DNA of 64,000 nt from Saccharothrix espanaensis DSM 44229 (GTDB taxonomy: Bacteria > Actinomycetota > Actinomycetes > Mycobacteriales > Pseudonocardiaceae): contig NC_019673.1 in NCBI RefSeq assembly GCF_000328705.1, positions 2,728,001 through 2,792,000 of the forward strand, given 5' to 3'. Position numbers and translations under genes: made by a program. The notes beneath the pieces are model-generated. The model saw nothing but the letters and a program-made list of their open reading frames with translations. It was not told where the DNA came from and searched no databases. Within the stretch, counting starts at the first letter, position 1. Every line of letters starts with the position of its first letter. Positions 52,995 through 61,047 of this stretch are shown here, one piece after another.

Positions 52995-53723
52995 GTGGCA
53001 GTGTTCTGGTTGTTCGCCCAGATGTTCTTCCTGTGCGGGTTCGCGTTCCTCGCCGGAGCGCTGCTCACGTGGCTGCCGCTGCGCGCCACGATCCGCGCCC
53101 TGCGCGCCGAGCGCCCCCGCCAGGTCGTCCGCCCGGCACTGCCCGCGACGGCGGTGATCATCCCGGAACAGTCCAACGGCCCGGAACAACCCGACGGTCG
53201 ACCCCACCCCGAACCCCACACCGCCGAACTGGGCACCGGTGACCTGGACCCCGCCGAGCCGGCCACCGCTGAGCTGGGCGTCGCCGAGCCGGCCACCGCC
53301 GAGCCGGCCACCGCCGAGCCGGTCACCGCTGAGCCGGCCACCGCTGGGCTGGGCGTCGCCGACACCGAGCCGCACACCAACGGCCAGCCGTATGCGAACG
53401 CCGGTGCTCACGTCAACGGCCGGCCGCACCTGAGCGTCGGTGCCCACACCAACGGCCGGCCGCCCGCGAACGGCGAATCGGACACGGTCGACGCGACCAC
53501 GGCCGACGCGCTGGAAGATCCTGCCGAGTCCGAGTCCGAGCCCGAGCCCGAGCCCGGGTTCGAGGTCAAGGGCAGCTCCAAGTCGATGATCTTCCACACC
53601 CCGGACTCGCCGTACTTCAAGCGGATGAAGGGCGACGTCGCGTTCCGGTCGATCGAGGAAGCCGAGCGGGCGGGGTACACCCAGTGGCGTCCCAAGAGCG
53701 CGGCGGCGGCCTCCACGCGCTGA
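52995..53723 (+). CDS. ArfC-like membrane protein with C-terminal sunset-type domain
   Basis: 242 residues from the GTG at 52995 behind an AGGAG. One N-terminal transmembrane helix (LFAQMFFLCGFAFLAGALLTWLPL). A long acidic repeat region follows (AEPATAE units, and NGRP-containing units). The C-terminal module SMIFHTPDSPYFKRMKGDVAFRSIEEAERAGYTQWRP matches the channel accessory ArfC sunset domain. Encoded directly after the ArfA-like gene, so probably a complex at the cell envelope. Repeats at 53268-53345 are near-identical 15-base units. Confidence 0.8.
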   Translation: MAVFWLFAQMFFLCGFAFLAGALLTWLPLRATIRALRAERPRQVVRPALPATAVIIPEQSNGPEQPDGRPHPEPHTAELGTGDLDPAEPATAELGVAEPATAEPATAEPVTAEPATAGLGVADTEPHTNGQPYANAGAHVNGRPHLSVGAHTNGRPPANGESDTVDATTADALEDPAESESEPEPEPGFEVKGSSKSMIFHTPDSPYFKRMKGDVAFRSIEEAERAGYTQWRPKSAAAASTR

Positions 53724-53789
53724 CCCGGACCGGCGCGCCCGATCGCTCGGCGGTCCAGCACCATCCCCGACCCGGGTCGCGCCGCCGTT

Positions 53790-53829
53790 CGCGATACGCA
53801 TCGCCGGCATGTGCGGGATGCGTATCGCG
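53790..53829 (+). terminator. Bidirectional terminator between arfC-like and whiB-like genes
   Basis: Perfect 13-bp arms CGCGATACGCATC and GATGCGTATCGCG around a 14-base loop, between convergent genes. Confidence 0.75.
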
Positions 53830-53843
53830 CGGAGTGCCCGGGT

Positions 53844-54131
53844 TCAGTCGCGCTTGTGGTTGCGGGAGATGAGCCTGCGGAGTTCGCTCTCGCCCAGTCC
53901 GCCCCAGATGCCGTAGGTCTCCTCGACGGTCAGCGCGTGGGTCCGGCACTCCTCCTGCACCGGGCACCTGGCGCAGACCGCCTTGGCGCGCGCCTCCCGG
54001 TGTTCGCGCGCCATGCCGCGTTCGTTCGGCCGGTGGAAGAACAGCGTGCTGTCCATGTCCCGGCACAGGCCCTTCAGCTGCCAGTCCCAGGACTCGGTGA
54101 CCGGCACGGGGAGGCGGGAGAGTTCAGGCAT
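53844..54131 (-). CDS. WhiB-family iron-sulfur regulator
   Basis: 95 residues from the ATG at 54131. Four Cys ligands for a 4Fe-4S cluster in GLCRDMD and AVCARCPVQEEC, then GIWGGLGESELRR, the family turn motif, and a basic tail (LISRNHKRD). WhiB proteins bind sigma factor region 4 and respond to NO or O2. Preceded by a sigma-70-like promoter. Confidence 0.95.
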   Translation of the reverse strand: MPELSRLPVPVTESWDWQLKGLCRDMDSTLFFHRPNERGMAREHREARAKAVCARCPVQEECRTHALTVEETYGIWGGLGESELRRLISRNHKRD

Positions 54132-54167
54132 GGTGATCACGTCCTGTGGTCGGGAGCGACCCGTCAC

Positions 54168-54196
54168 AGCCTAAATTCGATTCAGAATCGGTTCAA
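54168..54196 (-). promoter_or_regulatory. Candidate whiB-like promoter
   Basis: On the minus strand: TTGAAC (54191-54196), 17 bases, then TAGGCT (54168-54173). The spacer contains the dyad CGATTC-A-GAATCG. The predicted start is about 30 bases upstream of the start codon. Confidence 0.55.
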
Positions 54197-55273
54197 CTCT
54201 AGAACCGTGCCCACCGCCTCTGAAAGCGATTCCAGCCGTCGGCACCCCTCGGGCCCGGACGTCCACCCGGCGCCTCCCAACAGCACCACTTCGCCGCGTT
54301 CCAGCAGCTCAGCCAGGGGAGCCAGGCGGGCGTACCGCTCGGCGTGCGCCCACAGCACGATCGCCCGGGGTGCCAACAGATTCACCGCATCGAGTAACGC
54401 GGCGGCCGGCACCCGGGCACCGAGGTTCCGCGAGGCGCAACCGCGTTCGGCGAGGGCGGCGGCCAGCGCGTCCAACGGCAGGCTGTGCTGCTCGTCCGGC
54501 GCGCACGCCAACAACGCGGGCATCCGCCCGTCCGCCACCACCGGTTCCGCCCGCAACGCCCCGGAGATCGCCGCCGACGCCAGGTGCTCGATCTCGACAC
54601 CGCTGCCCGACGCCGAGACCCGTTCCCCCAACGCGATCAGGTACGGCGCGAACACGCCCTCCCACGCGCCGACCACCCCGTCCCGCCGGATCAACGACGC
54701 CGCGAGCGCGCCCATCAGCGGCATGTCCAGCCGGGAAGCGGCGTGCGCGAACCCCCGCGCCTCATCCGACTCGACACCCAACGCGTGCGGCCCACCACCG
54801 AACCGCGCCCGCCGTGCCCCACCGGCCCGCGTCCGACCGGCCGGACGCCCCCGCGACCCGGCCGAAACCCGCGTCCCCGTCCCGGCCCCGCTCCCGGGAC
54901 CGACACCGCGGCCCGAGCCCGAGTTGCCCGAGCGGGAGCCGCCCGAGCCGTTGCCGGAACCCGGGCTGTTGCCGGAGCCGGAGTCCGGGGACGAAGAGTC
55001 GCCGGAGGTCGGCTCGTCGGGCGGGCGCGGGTCGGGGTCCGAGCCGGTCGGCGGGTGCTCGGCGAGGGCGGCGGCCGCGGCGGAGGCCGGGGTCAGGCCT
55101 CGGCCGGTGAGGGCCACCATCAGGCGGAGGCGGGCGATGTCCTGTTCGCCGTAGCGGCGGTGCCGGCCCTCTTCACGGGAGCCCGGCCCCAGCCCGTAGC
55201 GGCGGTCCCACGTGCGCAGGGTGACGGGGGAGATGCCGAGCATGCGCGCGACCGCACCGGCACTCCAGTGCAC
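54182..55273 (-). CDS. MerR-type regulator with B12-binding-like C-terminal fold
   Basis: 363 residues from the GTG at 55273 (GTG at 55290 is an alternative). N-terminal MerR helix-turn-helix VHWSAGAVARMLGISPVTLRTWDRRYGLGPGSREEGRHRRYGEQDIARLR. A Ser/Gly/Pro linker of about 70 residues follows (NSPGSGNGSGGSRSGNSGSG). C-terminal helical bundle plus a Rossmann-like domain (ALLACAPDEQHSLPLDALAAALAERGC), as in cobalamin-binding regulators. The DxHxxG cobalamin ligand motif is not visible, so B12 binding is doubtful. Located upstream of whiB, same strand. Confidence 0.82.
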   Translation of the reverse strand: MHWSAGAVARMLGISPVTLRTWDRRYGLGPGSREEGRHRRYGEQDIARLRLMVALTGRGLTPASAAAAALAEHPPTGSDPDPRPPDEPTSGDSSSPDSGSGNSPGSGNGSGGSRSGNSGSGRGVGPGSGAGTGTRVSAGSRGRPAGRTRAGGARRARFGGGPHALGVESDEARGFAHAASRLDMPLMGALAASLIRRDGVVGAWEGVFAPYLIALGERVSASGSGVEIEHLASAAISGALRAEPVVADGRMPALLACAPDEQHSLPLDALAAALAERGCASRNLGARVPAAALLDAVNLLAPRAIVLWAHAERYARLAPLAELLERGEVVLLGGAGWTSGPEGCRRLESLSEAVGTVLELNRF

Positions 55274-55359
55274 CGTCCCACCGCCGTCCACCGGGAAATA
55301 CGCAGGCGGGAATGGTAGCGAGGAACCCCGGACCGGGCCGGTCGGCGAGCCGGCGGGGG

Positions 55360-56358
55360 TCAGCCGACGACCCGCCGGATGGTGCTGATCGGGCCGATCG
55401 ACTCGATGTCCTGGATCTTCACCGGCACGCCCTCGGTGGACGCGTGCACCGCGCGGATCCCGTCGATCGCCATCGACACGTGGGTCTGCCCCGAGTAGTA
55501 GATGACCAGGTCGCCGGGCTGCACGTCGTTGAGCGAGACCTCGCGCCCGATGGTCGCCTGGCCGTAGGTGGTGCGCGGGATCGCGATGCCCGCCGCGCGG
55601 TAGGCGGCCTGCATGAGGCTGGAGCAGTCCCACGTGTTCGGGCCGTTGGAGCCGAACACGTAGTCCTTGCCGCGCTGCGCCAGCGCGAACTTCATCGCCT
55701 GGCCGATCTGCCCCGGCGGCAGCGGCACCTCGCCCAGGTACCCGTCGGCCCCGAGCGCGTCCCGCTCGGACTTGGGCAGCGCCCGGTACGCGTTGCGCGC
55801 CTCGGTGATCTGCTGGTCCAGGGCGGACTTGCGCTGGTCGATGTCGCTGATCGCCTTGTCGGCGTTCGCGGCGGCGTCGGTGGCCCGGCGGGCGGCGTCG
55901 TCGGCCTTGCCGACCGCGTCGCTGAGGCCCTGCATGGCCTCGGCGTTCTCGCCGGCCAGCACGCCGAGGGCCGACATCCGGTTGAGGAAGTCCTGCTGCG
56001 AGTCGCTGACCAGGATCGCCGAGAGCTGGTTGAACCGCGCGCCCTCGAACGACGCCTCGGTGATCAGGTCGACGTGGCCGCGCAGGTCGGTCTGCGCCCG
56101 CTGCGCGGTGTCCAGGTCGCGGTTGGCCTGGTCGAGGTCGGTCCGCGCCTTGGTCAGGTCGTCCTCGGCGCGCAGGTGCTCCTCGTTGAGCTTCTCCGCC
56201 TCCATGGCGAGGTCGTTGTACTTCTTCAACGCGTCGGAGGCGTTGGGTGGCACCGGGTCGGCCGCGGCCTGCGGCAGGGACAGCCCGCCCACCAGGGCGA
56301 ACACGGCGGAAGCCGCCAGGGCCGCGCGGACGGTGCGCTGAACGGGGTACGACGCCAC
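55360..56358 (-). CDS. Secreted NlpC/P60 peptidoglycan endopeptidase (RipA-like)
   Basis: 332 residues from the GTG at 56358, chosen because of the GGGAGGA site 10 bases upstream; an ATG at 56409 is an alternative. Signal peptide RTVRAALAASAVFALVGGLSLPQAAADP. Long coiled coil (about residues 40-200). C-terminal NlpC/P60 domain with catalytic Cys in NTWDCSSLMQAAYRAAG, His in YYSGQTHVSMAI and a third His in AVHAST. Cleaves peptide stems between D-Glu and mDAP. Confidence 0.92.
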   Translation of the reverse strand: MASYPVQRTVRAALAASAVFALVGGLSLPQAAADPVPPNASDALKKYNDLAMEAEKLNEEHLRAEDDLTKARTDLDQANRDLDTAQRAQTDLRGHVDLITEASFEGARFNQLSAILVSDSQQDFLNRMSALGVLAGENAEAMQGLSDAVGKADDAARRATDAAANADKAISDIDQRKSALDQQITEARNAYRALPKSERDALGADGYLGEVPLPPGQIGQAMKFALAQRGKDYVFGSNGPNTWDCSSLMQAAYRAAGIAIPRTTYGQATIGREVSLNDVQPGDLVIYYSGQTHVSMAIDGIRAVHASTEGVPVKIQDIESIGPISTIRRVVG

Positions 56359-56433
56359 GATCGCGCGGTCCTCCCTCGAAACCGAGTAGCCCGAACGGGT
56401 TACCCCCATCCAGGTCTCGGACAGGTTACGGAA

Positions 56434-56464
56434 CGGGGACCCGTTCGTCTATCAGGGGTCCCCG
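56434..56464 (-). terminator. Terminator after the DUF305 gene
   Basis: Perfect 9-bp arms CGGGGACCC and GGGTCCCCG with a 13-base loop, ten bases after the DUF305 stop and upstream of the NlpC/P60 gene on the same strand. Confidence 0.7.
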
Positions 56465-56473
56465 TCCCGCTGC

Positions 56474-56992
56474 TCAGCCGGCGACCTCGAGCAGGCCCTG
56501 CATCTCGCCGATCTCGGCTTCCTGGCCGGCCACGATCCGTTGCGCCAGGTCCTTCGCGGGCTGGTGACGGCCCTCGGCCAGCTCGGTGCGGGCCATCTCC
56601 ACCGCGTCCTGGTGGTGCACGATCATCAGCTCCAGGAACTTCCGGTCGAACCGTTCACCCTCCAGTGAGTCCAGCCCGGAGCCGGTGCCGTGCGCTCCGT
56701 GATCGGCGGAGGGGTTCGCGCCCCACTCCCGGAGCCACGCGGTCAACGTCCGGATCTCCGGCTCCTGGGCCTGCTCGACGCGCTTGGCGAGGGCGAGCAG
56801 CTCGGGGTTCGCGGTGCGGCCTTCGGCGAGCTTCGCCATGTCCAGCGCGCCTTGGTGGTGGGGGATCATCTCGCGGGCGAACGTGACGTCCGCGTCGTTG
56901 TGCGTCGGTGCGGCGGGCGGCTGGGAGCCGCACCCGGCCGGCACGAGGAAGGTCAGGGCGGCCAGCGCCCCGACCAGGGATTTCCTGATCAT
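56474..56992 (-). CDS. DUF305 lipoprotein
   Basis: 172 residues with a lipoprotein signal (SLVGALAALTFLVPAGCGSQ). Two four-helix DUF305 halves, each with the His pair: FAREMIPHHQGALDMAKLAEG and FLELMIVHHQDAVEMARTELAEG. The family is ferritin-like and is often linked to copper handling. Followed by a hairpin terminator. Confidence 0.92.
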   Translation of the reverse strand: MIRKSLVGALAALTFLVPAGCGSQPPAAPTHNDADVTFAREMIPHHQGALDMAKLAEGRTANPELLALAKRVEQAQEPEIRTLTAWLREWGANPSADHGAHGTGSGLDSLEGERFDRKFLELMIVHHQDAVEMARTELAEGRHQPAKDLAQRIVAGQEAEIGEMQGLLEVAG

Positions 56993-57038
56993 CTCGGGTC
57001 CTTCGGGGAAGTGGGCGGTTACGCGGGGCGCGTGCCGC

Positions 57039-57377
57039 TCACAACCTCAGGACGCACAGGGAATCGAGCAACGAACCGGACGGCGGCGGGGCGCGCGGGG
57101 TGGTCTCCCGGCGTGGCGCGGGCCGCGGCCACTCGGTCATGGTGACCCGCCGGACCAGGAACATCCCGAGCGCGATCAGCACCGCGAGCACCACGAGGCA
57201 CAAATGCAGGATGTCGTGATCGCCGTGCGGCTGCGGCAGTTCGTGGCCCTCGGACATCACCACGGCGGTGGGCGCGGCGGGCTCCTGCGCGATGTGGTGC
57301 ATGCCGACCAGTGCGAACGCCACCGCGCACACCAGCACCCACCAGAGGGAGCGGCGTCGGTCGATCACGGCGGTCAC
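57039..57377 (-). CDS. DUF6153-like small membrane protein
   Basis: 112 residues from the GTG at 57377 (GTG at 57368 possible). First helix SLWWVLVCAVAFALVGMHHI, a short His-containing loop, then HDILHLCLVVLAVLIALGMFLV, which matches the DUF6153 pattern. C-terminus ends LLDSLCVLRL. Located directly upstream of the DUF305 lipoprotein gene on the same strand; such proteins often co-occur with DUF305 and may act together. Confidence 0.7.
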   Translation of the reverse strand: MTAVIDRRRSLWWVLVCAVAFALVGMHHIAQEPAAPTAVVMSEGHELPQPHGDHDILHLCLVVLAVLIALGMFLVRRVTMTEWPRPAPRRETTPRAPPPSGSLLDSLCVLRL

Positions 57378-57538
57378 GATACCCGGTGGGGGTTTAGGGC
57401 AGCCGTGCGAGGGCCTGGCGAGTGTCGGCCGTTCGGGGTGACTCAAGTCACAAGAAGGGGTGTCGAGAACGGTCGGGCGGCTCCGTCCGACGGGTGAAAG
57501 CGCCAAGATGGGCGCGACCGCAGACCGAGGAGTCCGAC

Positions 57539-57943
57539 ATGGCCAAGTTCCTGCTGCTCATGAACTACGGCGGCACCACGAACTGCGACACCCCGATCGA
57601 CCAGTGGGCCCCCGAGGACATCAAGAACCACCTCGACTTCCAGCAGGCGCTGGGCAAGGAGCTTGCCGACAACGGCGAACTGGTCGACGCGCAGGGCCTG
57701 GCCGGCCCCGACCTGGCCAAGAACGTCGTGTTCACCGGCACCGGCGCGCCGGTCGTGACCGACGGCCCGTTCCCCGAGTCGAAGGAGCTGCTGGCCGGCT
57801 ACTGGATGGTCGACACCACCTTGGAGCGCGCGCTGGAGATCGCCGCCACGGCCTCCGCCGCCCCCGGGCCCGGCGGGGTGCCGGTGGGCCAGCGGATCGA
57901 GGTCCGCGAGCTGATGAGCGCGCCGGCCGCGCCGGACCTGTGA
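57539..57943 (+). CDS. YCII/DGPF-domain protein paired with an ECF sigma factor
   Basis: 134 residues from the ATG at 57539. MAKFLLLMNYGG start, TDGPFPESKELLAGYWMVD (the DGPF signature) and GQRIEVRELM end. DGPF proteins are the genetic partners of ECF42 sigma factors, which lack classic anti-sigma factors. Its stop overlaps the GTG of the sigma factor gene. Confidence 0.9.
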   Translation: MAKFLLLMNYGGTTNCDTPIDQWAPEDIKNHLDFQQALGKELADNGELVDAQGLAGPDLAKNVVFTGTGAPVVTDGPFPESKELLAGYWMVDTTLERALEIAATASAAPGPGGVPVGQRIEVRELMSAPAAPDL

Positions 57944-59142
57944 CCGCACCCCTCGAAGACCTGCTGCGCGAACTCGCGCCGCAGGTCCTCGGGGTGCTGG
58001 CGCGCCGGTCCGGCGACTTCGCCGCGGCCGAGGACGCGGTGCAGGAGGCGTTGCTCGCGGCCTTCGTGCACTGGCCCGGGGACGGCGTCCCGGACAACCC
58101 GCGCGGCTGGCTGATCCAGGTCGCCACCCGCAAGCTGACCGACCTGGTGCGCGGCGAGGCGGCCCGCCGCCGGCGCGAGGACGCGACCTCTGCCGAACCG
58201 CCGCCCGGCGAGGTGTCCGAGCGGGACGACACGCTGATCGTGCTGTTCCTGTGCTGCCACCCCGCGCTCACGCCCGCGTCGGCCATCGCGCTGACGCTGC
58301 GCGCCGTCGGCGGCCTGACCACCGCCGAGATCGCGAACGCCTTCCTGGTGCCGGAGAGCACGATGGCGCAGCGGATCAGCCGCGCCAAGCAGGCCGTGAA
58401 GAAGGCCGGCTCGGCCTTCGCCATGCCCGGCCCGCACGAGTGGGCGCAGCGGCTGCGGTCCGTGCTGCACGTGCTGTACCTGATCTTCAACGAGGGCTAC
58501 ACCAGCAGCACCGGCGGCGCACTGCACCGCACCGAGCTCTCCGGCGAGGCGATCCGGCTGGCCCGCGCCGTGCACGCGCTGCTGCCCGAGGACGGCGAGG
58601 TCGCCGGCCTGCTCGCGCTCATGCTGCTCACCGACGCCCGCCGCCCCGCCCGCACCGGCCCCGACGGCGAGCTGGTCCCGCTGGAGCGGCAGGACCGGTC
58701 GTTGTGGGACAAGGCGCTGATCACCGAGGGCGTCGACCTGATCATGGTCGCGACGGCGCGCGGCGCGATCGGCGAGTACCAGCTCCAGGCGTCGATCGCG
58801 GCCCTGCACGACGACGCGCTGCGCGCCGAGGACACCGACTGGCCGCAGATCCTGGCCATGTACCGGCTGCTGGAACGCATGTCGGACAACCCGGTCGTCT
58901 CGCTCAACCGGGCCGTCGCCGCGGCCATGGTGCACGGCCCGGAGACCGGCCTGGCGCTGGTCGCCGAGCTGGAGCCGAGGCTGCCCGGCCACCACCGGCT
59001 GGCCGCCGTGCGCGCCCACCTCTACGAGAAGGCGGGCGACCCGGTCCGGGCGGTCGAGCACTACCGGGCCGCCGCGGCGCGCACCACGAGCACCCCGGAG
59101 CGCCGGTACCTGCTCGACCAGGCGGCCCGGCTCGCGCACTGA
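57940..59142 (+). CDS. ECF42-type RNA polymerase sigma factor
   Basis: 400 residues from the GTG at 57940. Sigma-2 region (RRSGDFAAAEDAVQEALLAAFVHWPGDGVPDNPRGWLIQVATRKLTDLVR), sigma-4 region (IALTLRAVGGLTTAEIANAFLVPESTMAQRISRAKQAVKKAGSAF), then a long C-terminal TPR-like extension of ~200 residues (LYLIFNEGYTSSTGG; ILAMYRLLERMSDNPVVSLNRAVAAAMVHGPETGLAL). This C-terminal extension is the hallmark of ECF42. Coupled to the DGPF gene. Confidence 0.93.
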   Translation: MTAPLEDLLRELAPQVLGVLARRSGDFAAAEDAVQEALLAAFVHWPGDGVPDNPRGWLIQVATRKLTDLVRGEAARRRREDATSAEPPPGEVSERDDTLIVLFLCCHPALTPASAIALTLRAVGGLTTAEIANAFLVPESTMAQRISRAKQAVKKAGSAFAMPGPHEWAQRLRSVLHVLYLIFNEGYTSSTGGALHRTELSGEAIRLARAVHALLPEDGEVAGLLALMLLTDARRPARTGPDGELVPLERQDRSLWDKALITEGVDLIMVATARGAIGEYQLQASIAALHDDALRAEDTDWPQILAMYRLLERMSDNPVVSLNRAVAAAMVHGPETGLALVAELEPRLPGHHRLAAVRAHLYEKAGDPVRAVEHYRAAAARTTSTPERRYLLDQAARLAH

Positions 59143-59164
59143 CCACTCGCTACAGTGACGATTC

Positions 59165-60025
59165 GTGACCAACGGTGACCGAATCGGTCCGGCGCTGCTG
59201 CGGGTCCGGGTCGGCGGCGAGGTGGTCGGCGCGGGTTTCCTGGTGACCCCGTCACTGGCCGTGACCTGCGCGCACGTCGCCGCGTCGGATGCCACCGCGC
59301 CGCACCCGCCGGCCGACGCGGTCGTGGTCGAGTTCCCGCTGCTCGGCGCGGACGTCGTGCCCGCGCGGATCGTGGCGTGGCAGCCGCTGTGCCGGGACGG
59401 CGCCGCGTTCCCGGCCGGCGGGATGCCGGAGCGGGTGGGGGACGTGGAAGGCGGCCGGATCTACCCGCGTCCGGGGCGGCCGGGTGAGGTGGTCATGGAG
59501 ACAGCCGCGGGGCTGGTGCTGTGGGACTTGGCGGCTCGGCGGGACGTCGGCGTGCTGGAGATTCCGATCCACCTGCGGCGCGGGATGTTCGCGTTCGACG
59601 AGACCGGGCGGCGGGTGGCGTTCGTGGAGGAGGGCGAGCAGGGCGTCCAGGTGTGGGACGTCGAGCGGCGGGTGCAGCTCGTGTGGTTCCCGGTGCGGGT
59701 GGCGGAGGTGCTGGGGTTCGTCGGCGACGTGCTGGTGGTCGAGGTCATCAGTGGCGTGCAGTTCTGGCGCGGCGCGCGGCTGGAGGCCGAGATCTCGCTG
59801 CCCGACCGGATGATCGGCAGCCTGCGGGTGCGCGGGGACGCCCTCCGGTACCTGTCGCGCGTCGACAGTGGTGACCAGGTGGCCGTCACGCCGTGGCGGA
59901 TGGCGATCGACCCGTGGCGGGTGTTCGAGGAGCTGTGCCGGATGGCGGACCGGGAGTTCACCGAGGAGGAGCGGACGCGGATGCTGCCGCCCGAGGTGCC
60001 GGCTTCGTGGCCGTGCGCCCGGTAG
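59165..60025 (+). CDS. Truncated serine-protease/WD40 protein (relic of a STAND-type protein)
   Basis: 286 residues from the GTG at 59165. It begins as a trypsin-like domain (GAGFLVTPSLAVTCAHVAASD, with the catalytic His) but the Asp and Ser parts are absent. The text then switches to beta-propeller units (GVQVWDVERRVQLVWFPVRV). The C-terminus CRMADREFTEEERTRMLPP resembles the tail of the STAND-WD40 protein at 27475. It looks like a much larger protease-STAND-WD40 protein that lost its middle in frame. Probably not active as a protease. Confidence 0.65.
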   Translation: MTNGDRIGPALLRVRVGGEVVGAGFLVTPSLAVTCAHVAASDATAPHPPADAVVVEFPLLGADVVPARIVAWQPLCRDGAAFPAGGMPERVGDVEGGRIYPRPGRPGEVVMETAAGLVLWDLAARRDVGVLEIPIHLRRGMFAFDETGRRVAFVEEGEQGVQVWDVERRVQLVWFPVRVAEVLGFVGDVLVVEVISGVQFWRGARLEAEISLPDRMIGSLRVRGDALRYLSRVDSGDQVAVTPWRMAIDPWRVFEELCRMADREFTEEERTRMLPPEVPASWPCAR

Positions 60026-60046
60026 CCTGGGGGAGGGGTGGTTGCC

Positions 60047-60448
60047 GTGACGGAGCGGAAACCCGCTGGTCTGAGCTTCGAGTCGTGGATCGACCGGCAG
60101 ATCAGGGAAGCGCAGGACCGGGGCGAGTTCGACAACCTGCCGGGGGCCGGCAAGCCGTTGGGCGGGCTGTCCGGGGCGCACGACGAACTGTGGTGGGTCA
60201 AGGAGAAGCTCCGGCGTGAGGAGGGCACGGCGCTGCCACCGACCCTGCTGCTGCGCAAGGAGGCGGCGGCGGCGCGCGAGGCCGCCGGGCGGGCCTCGTC
60301 GGAGGCGGAGGTGCGGCGGATCCTCGGCGAGGTCAACGAGCGCATCTCCGACGCCATCCGCAAGCCGCTGTCCGGCCCACCGCTGAACCTGATGCCGTTC
60401 GACGTGGAACACGTGGTCGAGCAGTGGCGCGAACAGCGGCAGCATTGA
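60047..60448 (+). CDS. DUF1992 (DnaJ homologue subfamily C member 28-like) protein
   Basis: 133 residues from the GTG at 60047, ten bases after a GGAGG; a GTG at 60038 is an alternative. ESWIDRQIREAQDRGEFDNLPGAGKPL and LPPTLLLRKEAAAAREAA are diagnostic. Function unknown. Confidence 0.88.
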   Translation: MTERKPAGLSFESWIDRQIREAQDRGEFDNLPGAGKPLGGLSGAHDELWWVKEKLRREEGTALPPTLLLRKEAAAAREAAGRASSEAEVRRILGEVNERISDAIRKPLSGPPLNLMPFDVEHVVEQWREQRQH

Positions 60449-60777
60449 GTGGCGCTGCACTGAGCACCTGCCCAGAAGTCCTGTGCGCAATCGTCGGGTG
60501 TCGATGGCGAGGTCCGAGGTGCGGCGGTGGCGAGGTCCAGGTTTGAGGCTGCCCAGTCGCGGCCGCCTGACGCGGTCTGGGTCGGGGAGGCCCGGCAGGT
60601 CGTCGCGGGCGGGGCGGGCGGTCGAGCGGCCCACCGCGACCGGGTCGTGGTGCAGCGGCTCGGTGATCTCGGGGCGCTCGGCCCGGACGCGGACAGCAGC
60701 GCCATCACGATGCGGGCGGCCACGCGCCACCCGGGTGCTTTGGAGCTGCACCGACTTGAGCGACCCGAACAGTGGGG
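60449..60777. other. Non-coding spacer
   Basis: About 330 bases after the DUF1992 gene. Open frames here lack convincing coding character and match no family I know. It ends in a strong hairpin. Confidence 0.4.
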
Positions 60778-60826
60778 CGTGCGCCGATCGAGCCCCCGGC
60801 CGGCTGCCGGGCTCGATCGGCGCACG
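60778..60826 (+). terminator. Strong bidirectional terminator hairpin
   Basis: Perfect 18-bp arms (CGTGCGCCGATCGAGCCC and its complement at 60809-60826) with a 13-base loop, between DUF1992 and the convergent DUF397 gene. Confidence 0.8.
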
Positions 60827-60838
60827 GGGGCCGGTCGG

Positions 60839-61024
60839 CTAGACCTCTTTGAGAGTGCGGAGGAAGTCGGTGAAACCCGTGGTGCCGAAGTGCAGCACGG
60901 GGCCGTCGGGGTTCTTCGAGTCGCGGACCAGCAGGGTGGCGGGAGCGTGCGCGAGTTCGACGCAGTCGCCGCCGTTTCCGCCGCTGTGACTGGACTTGCG
61001 CCACTGGGTGGGGATCTCGGTCAT
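60839..61024 (-). CDS. DUF397 family protein
   Basis: 61 residues: WRKSSHSGGNGGDCVELAHAPATLLVRDSKNPDGPVLHF is the standard DUF397 sequence. These small proteins are partners of the DUF5753-type XRE regulators and lie directly next to them, as here (24 bases downstream). BldB-like role in development inferred from family. Confidence 0.93.
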   Translation of the reverse strand: MTEIPTQWRKSSHSGGNGGDCVELAHAPATLLVRDSKNPDGPVLHFGTTGFTDFLRTLKEV

Positions 61025-61047
61025 GGGTCCGTGCCTCCTTTCCGGGG

